Below, one piece after another: positions 1 to 9,167 of a stretch of 64,000 bases of DNA; the stretch's first letter is position 1; the number at the start of each line of letters is the position of its first letter. The position numbers were made by a program, and so were the translations under genes. The notes under the pieces are model-generated. The model was not told the DNA's origin, searched no databases, and saw only the letters and a list, made by a program, of their open reading frames with translations. The DNA comes from JAVDCA01 sp035293985 (lineage in GTDB: Bacteria > Pseudomonadota > Alphaproteobacteria > Rhizobiales > Xanthobacteraceae), in assembly GCA_035293985.1 (NCBI GenBank), contig DATGLS010000025.1, forward strand, positions 124,001 to 188,000, written 5' to 3'.

Positions 1-1
1 G

Positions 2-655
2 CTCGCTCATGTTCGCATCCTGCCGCACTTTGCCGATGTGCTGGCGGCGCCCGAGGCACCCGCGATCGTCGCGGTCGACATGCCGATCGGCCTGCCCGAT
101 CGCATCGGTCCGGACGGTCGCGGACCCGAGCGCGCCATTCGTCCGCTGCTCGGCGCACGCCAGTCCTCGGTCTTCTCCGTGCCGCCGCGCGCCGCGATCT
201 ACGCGCCGGACTTCGGCGCCGCCTGCGCGGCCGCGCTCGCCGCCTCCGAGCCGCCGCGGAAGGTGTCGAAGCAGCTGTTCATGATCGCGCCGAAGATCCG
301 CGAGGTCGACGAATTCCTGCGCGCAAATCCGGCAACGGTGGACCGCATCTACGAAGTGCATCCGGAGCTCGCCTTCTGGCGCCTCAACGGCGAGCGCGCG
401 CTCGATGAGCCGAAGAAGGTCAAAGGCGTGTGCTACGAGCCCGGCCTTGCGCTGCGCCGACGATTGCTGATCGGAGCCGCAATGCCAGCGGCGATCGTCA
501 ATGTCGCGCCGCCCAAAGGGGCCGGCGCAGATGACCTGCTCGACGCGCTCGCATGTGCCGCGATTGCGCGGCGGCTACATGCGGGTGCGGCACGGCCATT
601 CCCGCACTCGCCGACCCGCGATGCATTCGGATTGCCAATCGCGATCTGGTCGTAG
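2..655 (+). CDS. DUF429 family protein, 5' end outside window
   Basis: The frame is open from base 2, so the N terminus lies outside the window; the first internal Met codon (38) falls inside an already conserved-looking stretch and is probably not the start. The visible 217 residues contain AVDMPIGLP, then a Pro/Arg-rich stretch ending in SVPPR, and later EVHPELAFW. These match the general pattern of DUF429 proteins, which have a predicted RNase-H-like nuclease fold (family knowledge). No reaction is established for the family. The gene is convergent with the asd gene, 55 bp away. The assignment to DUF429 is fairly firm; the molecular role is not known. Confidence 0.7.
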   Translation, partial: LAHVRILPHFADVLAAPEAPAIVAVDMPIGLPDRIGPDGRGPERAIRPLLGARQSSVFSVPPRAAIYAPDFGAACAAALAASEPPRKVSKQLFMIAPKIREVDEFLRANPATVDRIYEVHPELAFWRLNGERALDEPKKVKGVCYEPGLALRRRLLIGAAMPAAIVNVAPPKGAGADDLLDALACAAIARRLHAGAARPFPHSPTRDAFGLPIAIWS

Positions 656-710
656 TCCACATGAAGCGAAGCGGATTACGGCGCTGCGGCGCCTCCATCC
701 GGGCGACGCA

Positions 711-1745
711 TCAGGCCGCCTTCTGCTTGGCGCTGATCAGCTTGCGGTTGATCAGGCACTCGGCGATTTGCACCGCATTGAGCGCCGCGCCCTTGCGCAG
801 GTTGTCCGACACGCACCAGAACGTGAGGCCGTTCTCGACGGTGGTGTCCTCGCGCACGCGGCTGATGTACGTCGCGTCCTCGCCGGCGCACTCGTAGGGC
901 GTGATGTAGCCGCCCGGCTCGTGCTTGTCGATCACCAGGCAGCCCGGCGCCGTGCGCAGGATCTCGTGCGCCTCGTCGACCGTGATCGGCTCTTCGAACT
1001 CGACGTTGACGGCTTCGGAATGGCCGATGAACACGGGCACGCGCACGCACGTCGCGGTGAGCTTGATCTTGGGGTCGAGGATCTTCTTGGTCTCGGCCAC
1101 CATCTTCCATTCTTCCTTGGTGTAGCCGTCCTCCATGAAGACGTCGATGTGCGGGATCAGGTTGAAGGCGATGCGCTTGGGAAACTTCTTGGTCTCGATC
1201 TCGCCCAACGTGTAGACCGCCTTGGTCTGGCTGAACAGCTCGTCCATCGCGTCCTTCCCGGCGCCCGACACGGACTGATAGGTCGAGACCACGACGCGCT
1301 TGATCCTGGCCTTGTCGTGCAGCGGCTTGAGCGCCACCACGAGCTGCGCGGTCGAGCAGTTCGGATTGGCGATGATGCCGCGCTTGCGGAAGCCATCCAC
1401 CGCGTCGGCGTTGACCTCCGGCACGATCAGCGGCACGTCGGCGTCGTAGCGCCAGCACGAGGAATTATCGATCACCACGGCGCCGGCAGCCGCGATCTTC
1501 GGCGACCACTCCTTCGACACCGACGATCCCGCCGACATCAGGCAGATGTCGGTGTCGGAGAAGTCGTAGTGCTCGAGCGCCTTCACCTTGAGCGTCTTGT
1601 CGCCGAACGATACCTCGGTGCCGAGGCTGCGGCGCGACGCGAGCGCCGTCACCTCGTCGGCCGGGAAGGCGCGCTCCTCGAGGATGTTGAGCATCTCGCG
1701 GCCCACATTGCCGGTGGCGCCGACGATCGCGACCTTGAAACCCAT
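711..1745 (-). CDS. asd: Aspartate-semialdehyde dehydrogenase
   Basis: NADPH-dependent reduction of aspartyl-4-phosphate to aspartate semialdehyde, the branch point to lysine/diaminopimelate, threonine and methionine; cytoplasmic. The 344-residue product has the N-terminal nucleotide fold with VGATGNVGREML at residues 8-19, the catalytic cysteine in NPNCSTAQ (C130) and a likely acid/base histidine in VFIGHSEAV (H242). Length is normal for the bacterial enzyme. The frame stays open 87 nt further upstream, but the start at 1745 (MGFKVAIVGATG) puts the dinucleotide-binding strand at the N terminus as in the family. It stands alone here; in many relatives it lies near leuB, which is 8 kb away. 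Confidence 0.95.
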   Translation of the reverse strand: MGFKVAIVGATGNVGREMLNILEERAFPADEVTALASRRSLGTEVSFGDKTLKVKALEHYDFSDTDICLMSAGSSVSKEWSPKIAAAGAVVIDNSSCWRYDADVPLIVPEVNADAVDGFRKRGIIANPNCSTAQLVVALKPLHDKARIKRVVVSTYQSVSGAGKDAMDELFSQTKAVYTLGEIETKKFPKRIAFNLIPHIDVFMEDGYTKEEWKMVAETKKILDPKIKLTATCVRVPVFIGHSEAVNVEFEEPITVDEAHEILRTAPGCLVIDKHEPGGYITPYECAGEDATYISRVREDTTVENGLTFWCVSDNLRKGAALNAVQIAECLINRKLISAKQKAA

Positions 1746-1898
1746 CGATCCAACTCCGGTCGGTACTCCGCAAAAGCTGCCCGAAGGCTGCCATTTGCGC
1801 CCGCTTCTAGGCCCGAAAGGTTGACAATTCAACGCCAGGGGCCGGGCGAAAGGTCATGAAATTAAGCGGAGTTGATGATCAGCGCCGCAGATGGACGA

Positions 1899-1931
1899 GG
1901 GTGGGGTGGCGGACACACGGCCACCCCACCC
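1899..1931. repeat. 12-bp perfect inverted repeat, hairpin
   Basis: The arms GGGTGGGGTGGC (1899-1910) and GCCACCCCACCC (1920-1931) are exact reverse complements around a 9-nt loop. It lies in the 290-bp gap between the divergently placed asd start and the 3' end of the cytochrome gene. There is no adjacent T run, so it is not a classical intrinsic terminator. The remaining gap sequence shows no gene. Confidence 0.7.
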
Positions 1932-2035
1932 CCGGCTCGCTTCGCTCCATAGCCGATGCTTCGCATCGGCGTCGCCAAAAGACGGCGGCCGAAGGCCGCC
2001 TACGCTCTCCTCTTCAGGGTAGGGTGAACATGCAG

Positions 2036-2317
2036 CTACCCCCCGTAGTTCTTGATCAGATACTCCTTGATCACCTTGGCGTCGTCATCGCTGATCGGCG
2101 CGCCCAGGGCCTTGATCATCTTGTTGACCTCGGCGTCCCACGTCGTCGCATTCATGAACGGCGAGTTCATCTGGATGTAGTCGAGGCTGTGGCAGGCGGC
2201 GCAGTTGCCTTCGACCTTGTCGCGGCCCGGCGCGTCCTTGAGCTTGATCTGGCTTTCGTCCGCGAGCGCCGGCAGCGCAAGGGCGGCGGCGAGGAGGGCG
2301 AGCATGAATGTGCGCAT
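2036..2317 (-). CDS. sorB: Cytochrome c subunit of sulfite dehydrogenase (SorB-like)
   Basis: A 93-residue periplasmic c-type cytochrome. It has a Sec signal peptide (residues 1-19, ending PALA) and a single haem-attachment motif CAACH (C39, C42, H43); Met50 and Met54 are candidates for the distal ligand. It starts 12 nt after the stop of the sulfite dehydrogenase gene and has a strong GAGGAGGA Shine-Dalgarno, so the two form an operon. By analogy with SorAB of Starkeya novella it should take electrons from the molybdenum subunit and pass them to cytochrome c. The small size fits SorB. The subunit role is inferred from context and haem motif. Confidence 0.8.
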   Translation of the reverse strand: MRTFMLALLAAALALPALADESQIKLKDAPGRDKVEGNCAACHSLDYIQMNSPFMNATTWDAEVNKMIKALGAPISDDDAKVIKEYLIKNYGG

Positions 2318-2329
2318 GGGTCTTCCTCC

Positions 2330-3559
2330 TCACATCACGTCGAGCGTCACGCTGTGCATGACGTTGTGGTGGTAGCCGGCCGGGTTGAAGATCAGCGTCG
2401 CAGTCTGGGTCTGGCCGATCGCATTCGTTGCCCGCGCCATCACGGTCAGCTTGCCGCGCTTCGCCGGCAGCGCGAGGCTGAACGGACGAAACGCGAAGCG
2501 GCCGAGATCCTGGCCGAGCGTCGCCTTGAGCCAGTTGGTGCCGCCGTCGGTCGAGAGGTCGACGCTGCGGATGCCATAGCCGGCGTCCCACGCGATGCCG
2601 CCGACCGTCACGTTGCCGGCCTTCACCTTGGCGCCGTCGGCGTGGCTGGTGATGAGCGAGTTGACCACCATCTCGGTGATCGGCGTCGTCGTCGCGTTCT
2701 CCTGGGTGGCGAAATGCGCCACGATCGGAAACTTGCCGACCGGAATGCGGTAGGCGGAATTCATCCAGAAGCCCGATTCCGGCTTGGTGACGGCCTTGAT
2801 CGAGATGACGTGCTTCATCCAGTAGGTGCCGGTCCAGCCCGGCACGATGATGCGCGCCGGGGCGCCGTTGAGATGCGGAATCGGCGCGCCGTTCATCTCG
2901 TAGGCGATCAGCGTCGTCTCCTCGATCGCCTTCCACACCGGGATGCTCTTGATGAAGTCCGGCGTCTTGTCGAAGGCCGGGCCCTCGGCGCCGTTGAACA
3001 CGATCTCGACCGCCTCTTTCTTCAGGCCGACCTTGTCGAGCACGTCCTTGAGGCGGGCGCCCTTCCAGCGCGCGCACCCCATGGCGCCATAGCCCCATTC
3101 GACGCCCGGCACGTGCGGATGAAAGAGGCCGCGGCGATTGCCCGAGCACTGGTTGACCGCGACGACCTCGGTCGCCGGCAGCGCCTTGAGATCGTCGAAG
3201 CCGAGCGAGAGCGTGCCGTTGCCGCCCTCGCCGCCGACCTCGAGCTTCCAGGTCTTCGGGTCGATCAGCTTGTCGTTCGCGGCGGGAATATCGGAGAGGT
3301 GATAGCGCACGAAGAACGCGTCATTGGGCGTGATCGGCGTCTTGAAGTACTCGATCGGCGTCTCGTAGTTGGGGGCCCGGTAGGCGAGCTTGATGAGCGG
3401 CTTCTTGCCCGGCAGTGCCTCGAGGACTGCCTCGCCGCGGACACCCGCCGGCAGCGCCTCCGGCAGTCCGGGTATGGCGGCCTCTGCCAGGGGCACACCC
3501 ATGGTTGCAAGCGCAGCCCCAGCGCTCGCGCCTTCAAGCAGGCGACGTCGCGTGATCAT
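2330..3559 (-). CDS. sorA: Sulfite dehydrogenase molybdenum subunit (SorA-like)
   Basis: Periplasmic molybdopterin enzyme oxidising sulfite to sulfate. The 409-residue product starts with a twin-arginine signal (TRRRLLEGASAG), expected for export of a folded cofactor enzyme. The sulfite-oxidase fold follows, with the molybdenum-ligating cysteine in NQCSGNRRG (C138) and a C-terminal dimerisation domain (about 290-409) containing SVDLSTDGG. The start at 3559 is chosen over the one 24 nt upstream because GGAGG lies 6 nt before it and the Arg pair is then at the N terminus. The downstream cytochrome gene is the likely electron acceptor. A general sulfite-oxidase-family enzyme with another substrate is possible, but the cytochrome partner favours SorA. 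Confidence 0.87.
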   Translation of the reverse strand: MITRRRLLEGASAGAALATMGVPLAEAAIPGLPEALPAGVRGEAVLEALPGKKPLIKLAYRAPNYETPIEYFKTPITPNDAFFVRYHLSDIPAANDKLIDPKTWKLEVGGEGGNGTLSLGFDDLKALPATEVVAVNQCSGNRRGLFHPHVPGVEWGYGAMGCARWKGARLKDVLDKVGLKKEAVEIVFNGAEGPAFDKTPDFIKSIPVWKAIEETTLIAYEMNGAPIPHLNGAPARIIVPGWTGTYWMKHVISIKAVTKPESGFWMNSAYRIPVGKFPIVAHFATQENATTTPITEMVVNSLITSHADGAKVKAGNVTVGGIAWDAGYGIRSVDLSTDGGTNWLKATLGQDLGRFAFRPFSLALPAKRGKLTVMARATNAIGQTQTATLIFNPAGYHHNVMHSVTLDVM

Positions 3560-3862
3560 CAGTTTCCTCCGGTTCACTCTCATCTTGAGGGCCCTTCCGG
3601 GCCCTGGGCAAAGCTCAACACATTCGGACGGGGCGATCTAATGAAAATTGCTGCGTCAAATGGGCAGTCCACGAAACAGCGTTTTACGGGGCGATCTCGC
3701 GGCAGCATGGGGCTGCCGCCTATGCGTTGCTCGATGCGGCGCATCATGCGTGGCCGCGCGGCCACAGGGCGCCAGGAACCGACGCCCCGCCTCGGATGTT
3801 CCTTGTGACACGGGCGAGGCGCCTGTAGACTGGCCCATAAGTCGCGAATCCTGTGAGGAATC
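3560..3862. other. 303-bp gap between divergent sorA and a secreted-protein gene
   Basis: No convincing gene. Two short perfect hairpins are visible: AGGGCCC-ttcc-GGGCCCT at 3588-3605, which would sit in the sorA leader about 29 nt before the start codon, and GCGGCAGC-n5-GCTGCCGC at 3699-3719. The promoters of both flanking genes must lie here; no confident -35/-10 pair was identified. Confidence 0.5.
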
Positions 3863-4204
3863 ATGCGCCTGATGACGGTTGTGGCCCTGTCGGCGGTGTC
3901 GCTTGCGGCACTCGCGGCGCTCACCCCGGCGGCGTCGCAGGCGCCGCCGCGCGGCTCCGAGACGATCACGGTCATCGACCAGTACGGCCATCGCACCACG
4001 CGCATCCGGGTGCGGCCGCGCTCGTTCCTGGATCCAGGCAACAATGTCGAGCCGTTGTCGCAGCACTACACGGACTATGCGCTTCCGCTCGATGGCCGCG
4101 GGACCGAATATCTCTACGATCGGAACGATCCGAAGAGCAGCTGGTCGCGCATGCCGTTCCCGACGTGCTTCGACCTGCCGGGCTACTGCCGCAATCAGTA
4201 CTGA
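3863..4204 (+). CDS. Small secreted protein of unknown function
   Basis: A 113-residue product. Residues 1-25 form a clear Sec signal peptide (hydrophobic stretch ending PAASQA). The mature part is polar, starts with ETITVIDQYGHRTTRIRVRPRS and has two cysteines near the C terminus (FPTCFDLPGYC), possibly a disulfide in the periplasm. A GAGGAATC Shine-Dalgarno precedes the start. It ends 12 bp before the convergent livF stop. No catalytic motif was recognised. Confidence 0.65.
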   Translation: MRLMTVVALSAVSLAALAALTPAASQAPPRGSETITVIDQYGHRTTRIRVRPRSFLDPGNNVEPLSQHYTDYALPLDGRGTEYLYDRNDPKSSWSRMPFPTCFDLPGYCRNQY

Positions 4205-4216
4205 CGTCCTGCCCCG

Positions 4217-4999
4217 TCACTCATGCATGAGCGCTCGCAGGCGCGACGCGAGTGCGCCGCCTTTGGCGGCCGTGCGGCTCGGCGCGGCACCGATGCCGAG
4301 ATAGCGATCCGCGACTTCCGTTGATTGCAGCAGCTCCCGGCCCGCGCCGGCGAGCATCACACGGCCATTCTCGATCACGTACCCGCGGTCGGCGATCGCG
4401 AGACTCATCTGCGCATTCTGCTCCGACAGCAGGATGGCGAGGCCCTGCCCGCGCAGGCCACGCACGAGGTCGAACATCTCGTCGACGAGGCGCGGCGCGA
4501 GGCCGAGCGACGGCTCGTCGAGGATCAGCAATTTGGGCGCGGCCATGAGCCCGCGGCCGATCGCGAGCATCTGCTGCTGGCCGCCGGACAGGTTGCCGGC
4601 GAGCGCATCGAGCCGATCGCGCAATGCCGGAAAGCGTGCGAGGACCGCCGCGCGCCGCGTGCTCATGTCTGATGTGGCGCCGCGATCCAGATAGGCGCCG
4701 AGCCCGAGATTCTCGCCGACCGTGAGGCCGGCGAAGACCTGCCGGCCTTCCGGCACGTGCACGATGCCGAGGCGCATGCGGGCGGCCGTCGGGAGCCTCT
4801 CGATCCGCTGCCCCGCGAACGCGATCGTTCCGGCGCGCGTCGGGACGAGGCCCGAGACGGTCTTGACCAGCGTCGACTTGCCGGCGCCGTTGGCGCCGAC
4901 CAGCGTCACGATCTCGCCCGCGCCCACCTTGAGGTCGATGCCGTGAACGACATCGGCGCCCGCATAGCCGGCCGACACGCCCTTCAGCTCGAGCGTCAT
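4217..4999 (-). CDS. livF: Branched-chain amino-acid-type ABC transporter ATPase LivF
   Basis: The second ATPase of a high-affinity HAAT-family importer. The 260-residue protein has Walker A GANGAGKS (35-42), the ABC signature LSGGQ (137-141) and Walker B LLILDEP (157-163), with the short LivF form lacking a long insert. The frame is open far upstream, but the start at 4999 overlaps the livG stop as ATGA, showing translational coupling, and gives the family's usual N terminus. It is last in the minus-strand receptor, permease, livG, livF operon. The family also carries aromatic acids, urea and amides, so the substrate is open. Confidence 0.92.
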   Translation of the reverse strand: MTLELKGVSAGYAGADVVHGIDLKVGAGEIVTLVGANGAGKSTLVKTVSGLVPTRAGTIAFAGQRIERLPTAARMRLGIVHVPEGRQVFAGLTVGENLGLGAYLDRGATSDMSTRRAAVLARFPALRDRLDALAGNLSGGQQQMLAIGRGLMAAPKLLILDEPSLGLAPRLVDEMFDLVRGLRGQGLAILLSEQNAQMSLAIADRGYVIENGRVMLAGAGRELLQSTEVADRYLGIGAAPSRTAAKGGALASRLRALMHE

Positions 5000-5805
5000 G
5001 GTGCGGGCTCCCCGCTCGGCGCTTGCGCGCGGCCGAGATAGGCCTCGATGACGGCCTTGTCGTTCTGGATCTCGCGCGGCGCGCCTTGCGCGATCAGGCG
5101 GCCGGCGTCGAGCACGAACACCCGATCGGCGACGCCCATGACGAGCGACATGTTGTGCTCGACCACCATGATGGTGGTTCCGGCGTCGCAGATCGCGCGC
5201 AGCAGAGCGGCGAGCTCCGCGGTCTCGCGATCGTTGAGGCCGGCGGCGGGCTCGTCGAGCAGCAACAAGCGCGGCGCGGCCATCAGGGCGCGCACGATCT
5301 CGATGAGCTTCTGCGCGCCGATCGGCAGATTGGTGGTCGGCCTGTCCCGGACGTCGGCGAGGCCGACCAGGTCGAGCAGCGCCTCGGCTTTTTCGGCGAG
5401 GCGACGCTCCTCGCCGCGCGCCGCCGGCAGCCACAGCATCTGCGCCACCGCGCCGCGACCGAGATGCAGATGCGCGCCGGCCATGACGTTCTCCAGTGTC
5501 GTCATCCCGGGAAAAACCCGCGCGGTCTGAAACGTGCGGATCACGCCCGCGGCCGCGATCTGATGCGGGTTCATCCCGGCCGCGGGCGCGCCGAAGAAGA
5601 AGACCTCGCCCGACGACGGCGGAAAGAGGTTGGTGGCGGCGTTGAACAGGGTCGTCTTGCCGGCGCCGTTCGGGCCGATCAGCGCCGTCAAGCTGCCGTC
5701 GGGCACCGCGAAAGTGACGTCGTCGATCGCGCGCACGCCGCCGAAGGTCTTCGACACCGCACGGCACTCGAGGGCGGGCGTCGTCGTGGTCGGCATGGTC
5801 GTCAT
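4996..5805 (-). CDS. livG: Branched-chain amino-acid-type ABC transporter ATPase LivG
   Basis: The first ATPase of the importer. In the 269-residue product Walker A is GPNGAGKT (44-51) and Walker B is LLLLDEP. The long LivG-type spacer includes RTFQTARVF. The signature segment reads NLPIGAQK where LSYGQQ is usual, a noticeable departure. The start at 5805 overlaps the permease stop as ATGA; a start 54 nt upstream would put extra residues inside the permease gene and is less likely. It is coupled by ATGA to livF downstream. The C terminus (about 240-269) has the LivG-type tail. Confidence 0.9.
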   Translation of the reverse strand: MTTMPTTTTPALECRAVSKTFGGVRAIDDVTFAVPDGSLTALIGPNGAGKTTLFNAATNLFPPSSGEVFFFGAPAAGMNPHQIAAAGVIRTFQTARVFPGMTTLENVMAGAHLHLGRGAVAQMLWLPAARGEERRLAEKAEALLDLVGLADVRDRPTTNLPIGAQKLIEIVRALMAAPRLLLLDEPAAGLNDRETAELAALLRAICDAGTTIMVVEHNMSLVMGVADRVFVLDAGRLIAQGAPREIQNDKAVIEAYLGRAQAPSGEPAP

Positions 5806-7694
5806 GGCCTCGCCCCCGCAGGCAAAGGCCCTTTGCGCGCCGGCGCGCGCTCGAGCCACAAGGCCAGCCGGCCGAACAGGCCCTCGGGCAGCGCGAGGAA
5901 GATCACCACCAGGATCGCGCCTTCGACGGCGGTCTTGTAGACGGCGAAATCCTGCACCAGTGTCGGCAACAGCGTGAGCACCAGCGAGCCGAAGAAGCCG
6001 CCGATCAGCGTGCCCTCGCCGCCCAGCACCAGCATGGCGATCATCTCGAACGAGCGGCCGGTCGAGACCATCTCGGGCGACAGGAAATGGAAATCGAACG
6101 CATAGAGGCTGCCCGACAGCGAGCCGAGCGCCGCGGAAATGCAGAGCGCGATCATCTTGTGGCGGCCGACGTCGACGCCGAGCGCGGCGGCGGCGAGCTG
6201 GTCGGAGCGCACCGCCTTGAGCGCGCGCCCGAACCCGCGCCGCATGCCGCCTTCGAGCAGGAGCACCAGCGCCACGCCGAGCCCGAGCGCGAGATAATAC
6301 ATCCGCGCGGGCGTATCGAAGGCGAAGCCCGCGACCGAGAAGGACGGGATGCCGACCAGGCCGGAGGGGCCGCCGGTGAGGTCGACCAGGTTGAGGGCAA
6401 GGGAGTCGACCAAGAGCCCGAAGGCGAGCGTCGCGAGCGCGAGATAGTGTCCGCGCAGCCGCCGCGTCGCGAATGACAGCACGAGCGCGCAGGCGACGCT
6501 CAGCACCAGCGCCACGAGGGTCGCGGCGAGCGGCGGCCAGTCATAGGTGGTGGCGAGAATCGCGGCGCAATAGCCGCCGACCGCCATGAAGCCGGCATGG
6601 CCGAGGCTCACCTGGCCCGCATAGCCCATCAGCACGTCGAGCCCGAGCACCGCGATGAACAGGATCAGCGCGATCACGAGGGACGCGAGGAGCCCGCCCG
6701 GCAGCGGCAGCGCCGGCAGCAGCGCGAGCACCGCGACCAGCGCGAGCGCGAAGCCGACGGTCGCGCGCCCTTGCAGCCGCACCACCGCGCGATGCACCCG
6801 CGCCTCGTCGCGCACGTCGGTGCGCCGCGCCGGACCGCTGCTGAACAGGCCGGCCGGGCGCAGGACGAGAACGAACAGCAGCAGCAGCAGCGCGAGCGTG
6901 TTGGCGAACAGCGAGGAGACATAGAACGCGGCGAACTGCTCGGCGATGCCGAGCAACAGCCCGCCGACGATCGAGCCGATGAAGCTGCCCATGCCGCCGA
7001 TCGCGACCGCGATGAAGCCCGAGATGGTGAAGAACTGGCCGCTGTCGAACTGCAGCGACATGATCGGCGCGACCAGCACGCCGCCGGTGGCGCCGATGAA
7101 GGCCGCAAGGCCGAAGCTCAGCAGCGTCATGCGCGGCAGGTCGATGCCCATCAGCCGCGCGGCGAGCGGGTTCTCGGCGCAGGCGCGCAGCGCGCGGCCG
7201 AGCGTGGTCTTTTGCAGCAGCAGCCATAATCCGACGATCATCGCGATCGAGACGGCGGCGAGCCACACGCCTTGCGTGGGCACCCGCACGCCGCCGATGA
7301 CGAACGGTGCTTCGCCCGAGAACGGCGGCAGCGAGTAGGGCTGGTTGCCCCACACGACGAGGGTGACGCCGATGAAGAAGGTGAGCAGCCCGGCGGTGAG
7401 GACCAGCGCACTGCTCGCCGGAAGCCGTGCCACCGCGGGCACGAACGTGATGGCGCCGACCAGCAGGCCGAATGCCGTCGCGCAGACGATCGCGGCAATC
7501 GCAGCCGGCAGCAGCGGCCAGCCGAACACGACCTGGAAATAGTACATGCCCATGGCGCCGAGCACGCAGAACGCGCCCTGCGCCAGGTTCACCACATTGG
7601 TGACGCGATAGACGAGCGAGAAGCCGAGCGCGACGATCGCGAACACGCCGCCCTGCAGCAGCCCGCCGATGACGATCTGGACGAAGCCCGACAA
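5802..7694 (-). CDS. Fused LivH-LivM permease of HAAT-family ABC importer
   Basis: One 630-residue protein joins both permease halves. Residues 1-290 are LivH-like (NLAQGAFCVLGAMG near the start, ENPLAARLMGID as coupling region, ending LVLRPAGLFSSG). After a charged linker of about 25 residues, residues 318-630 are LivM-like (YAGQVSLGHAGFMAVGGY, GRALKAVRSDQLAAAALGVD, VLGGEGTLIGGFFGS). Many transmembrane segments are evident. The normal organisation is two separate genes. The gene sits 27 nt after the receptor gene and is ATGA-coupled to livG. No stop or frameshift interrupts the joint, so the fusion appears real rather than a sequencing artefact. Confidence 0.9.
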   Translation of the reverse strand: MSGFVQIVIGGLLQGGVFAIVALGFSLVYRVTNVVNLAQGAFCVLGAMGMYYFQVVFGWPLLPAAIAAIVCATAFGLLVGAITFVPAVARLPASSALVLTAGLLTFFIGVTLVVWGNQPYSLPPFSGEAPFVIGGVRVPTQGVWLAAVSIAMIVGLWLLLQKTTLGRALRACAENPLAARLMGIDLPRMTLLSFGLAAFIGATGGVLVAPIMSLQFDSGQFFTISGFIAVAIGGMGSFIGSIVGGLLLGIAEQFAAFYVSSLFANTLALLLLLFVLVLRPAGLFSSGPARRTDVRDEARVHRAVVRLQGRATVGFALALVAVLALLPALPLPGGLLASLVIALILFIAVLGLDVLMGYAGQVSLGHAGFMAVGGYCAAILATTYDWPPLAATLVALVLSVACALVLSFATRRLRGHYLALATLAFGLLVDSLALNLVDLTGGPSGLVGIPSFSVAGFAFDTPARMYYLALGLGVALVLLLEGGMRRGFGRALKAVRSDQLAAAALGVDVGRHKMIALCISAALGSLSGSLYAFDFHFLSPEMVSTGRSFEMIAMLVLGGEGTLIGGFFGSLVLTLLPTLVQDFAVYKTAVEGAILVVIFLALPEGLFGRLALWLERAPARKGPLPAGARP

Positions 7695-7721
7695 GGTTGC
7701 TCTACATCGCGGCCGCCCTGA

Positions 7722-8912
7722 CTAGTTGGCGAGCGGCGTTCCGGTCGGCTGGCTCACCACGGTCCAGGTGTCGGCGCCCGGATCCCAGCGCGTGACCAGG
7801 GCGTTCTTCACCGTCAAACCGCGGTTCGGAACCGCCTTGAAATCGTAGATGCCGTTGATGCCCGGAAAGGCCGTCTGGCTGTCGATATAGTCCTTGACCT
7901 GCTGCGCGGTCGCCTTGGCGCCGAGCTTGCGCAGCGCGCCGATGACGAGATTGGCCGGGTCCCAGGCGAGCGCCGACATGTTGTCGGGCTTGACGTTGGC
8001 GGCCTTGAACGAGGCGTAGAACTTCTGCTGCGCCTCCTCGACCTGGGGGTCGAGCTTGAACATGCCGTCATGCGGGAGAAAGACCGAGGTCGGGACGTAG
8101 AGCTGCTTGGGCAGGAAATCCTTATACTGGCGCATCTGCGCATAGGTCTGGTTGCCGTTGGTGGTGGCGAACGGCACGTCGAGCCCGCCCTGCACCATGC
8201 CCTTGAACACGGTCGCGATCGGGGCGCCGGTGGTCCAGGCGATGAAAGCCTGCGGGTTCGCGGCCTTGATGCGCTCGATCTGCGCGGTGACGCTGACGTC
8301 GGTCGGGTTGAAGCGCTGACGCTCGACCACCGTGATGCCCGAGTTTTCGGGAAGCTTGAGCACCTCGTCGAAGCCGCGCTCGGCGTCTTGCCCGGACGCG
8401 TCGGTGCTCGACATGAAGGCGATCTTGGTGAAGCCCTTCAGGCGGAAGTAGCGCACCTGCGCCTCGATCAGCGCATGCGTGTCGGTGCTGGTCGAATACT
8501 GATAGCTGCCGGCCGCCGGATGGACGCCGGGCGAGAGGCAGTAGTCGAATGGTCCCCGCTTGAGCAGCGGCGCCATCGCGCTGCACATCGCCACGATGCT
8601 GGAGCCGAGCAGCACCGCCGGCTTGTCGGGCAGGATGCCGTTGGCGATCTGCACCGTGGTCTGCGGGCTGGTCTGGTCGTCATGGAAGACGAACGCGATC
8701 GGCTGGCCGTTGATGCCGCCTTCCTGGTTGATCTGCTTCTCGAACAGCTCGAGCGCCTGCTGCTCGCCCCGGCCGAGGAACGCCGCGCCGCCGCTGAGCG
8801 GGAGGATGACGTGGATCTTGTAGGGCTCGGCCGCGCGTGCGCCATCCCCGCCGAACGCCAAGGTGCAGGCCGCCAGCGCAAGTGCGCATCTGATGGTGTT
8901 GGAAACCGACAT
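7722..8912 (-). CDS. Leu/Ile/Val-type ABC receptor (periplasmic binding protein)
   Basis: A 396-residue type I periplasmic binding protein. It has a signal peptide (residues 1-27, ending GARA), then IHVILPLSGGAAFLGRGEQQALELF, the usual opening of HAAT receptors, and later FVFHDDQTSPQTTVQIA. It is first in the operon with the fused permease and both ATPases, so it captures their substrate. A GGGAGGAAT Shine-Dalgarno precedes ATG at 8912. Substrates in this family range over amino acids, amides and aromatic acids, and nothing visible separates them. Confidence 0.88.
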   Translation of the reverse strand: MSVSNTIRCALALAACTLAFGGDGARAAEPYKIHVILPLSGGAAFLGRGEQQALELFEKQINQEGGINGQPIAFVFHDDQTSPQTTVQIANGILPDKPAVLLGSSIVAMCSAMAPLLKRGPFDYCLSPGVHPAAGSYQYSTSTDTHALIEAQVRYFRLKGFTKIAFMSSTDASGQDAERGFDEVLKLPENSGITVVERQRFNPTDVSVTAQIERIKAANPQAFIAWTTGAPIATVFKGMVQGGLDVPFATTNGNQTYAQMRQYKDFLPKQLYVPTSVFLPHDGMFKLDPQVEEAQQKFYASFKAANVKPDNMSALAWDPANLVIGALRKLGAKATAQQVKDYIDSQTAFPGINGIYDFKAVPNRGLTVKNALVTRWDPGADTWTVVSQPTGTPLAN

Positions 8913-9167
8913 AAATTCCTCCCGGAACCCTTTTCGTTGTCGCGCTTCTTGTCGCGCCGCGCAGTCGCCGAAACCTAGGGCAAATCAGACCACACGGCCA
9001 TGCGGCCCGCTGTCTTCTTTCTTCCCCTCCCGAAAAGTAGAGGCCGGGGGAGATCGCAGGTGGTGCGCGTGGGCCGCGCGCCCTTCGCGGTCGGCTCATC
9101 CCTGCTACGGGCTCGCTTCGCCGGCGCCAAGTCCGAAGACGCTCGCAACACCAAGCAGGCTGTCGCC

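Noticed and set aside
1856..3808. 650-codon open frame antisense to sorA
   Set aside because: Low-complexity Arg/Asp/His-rich translation over a clear SorAB operon; shadow.
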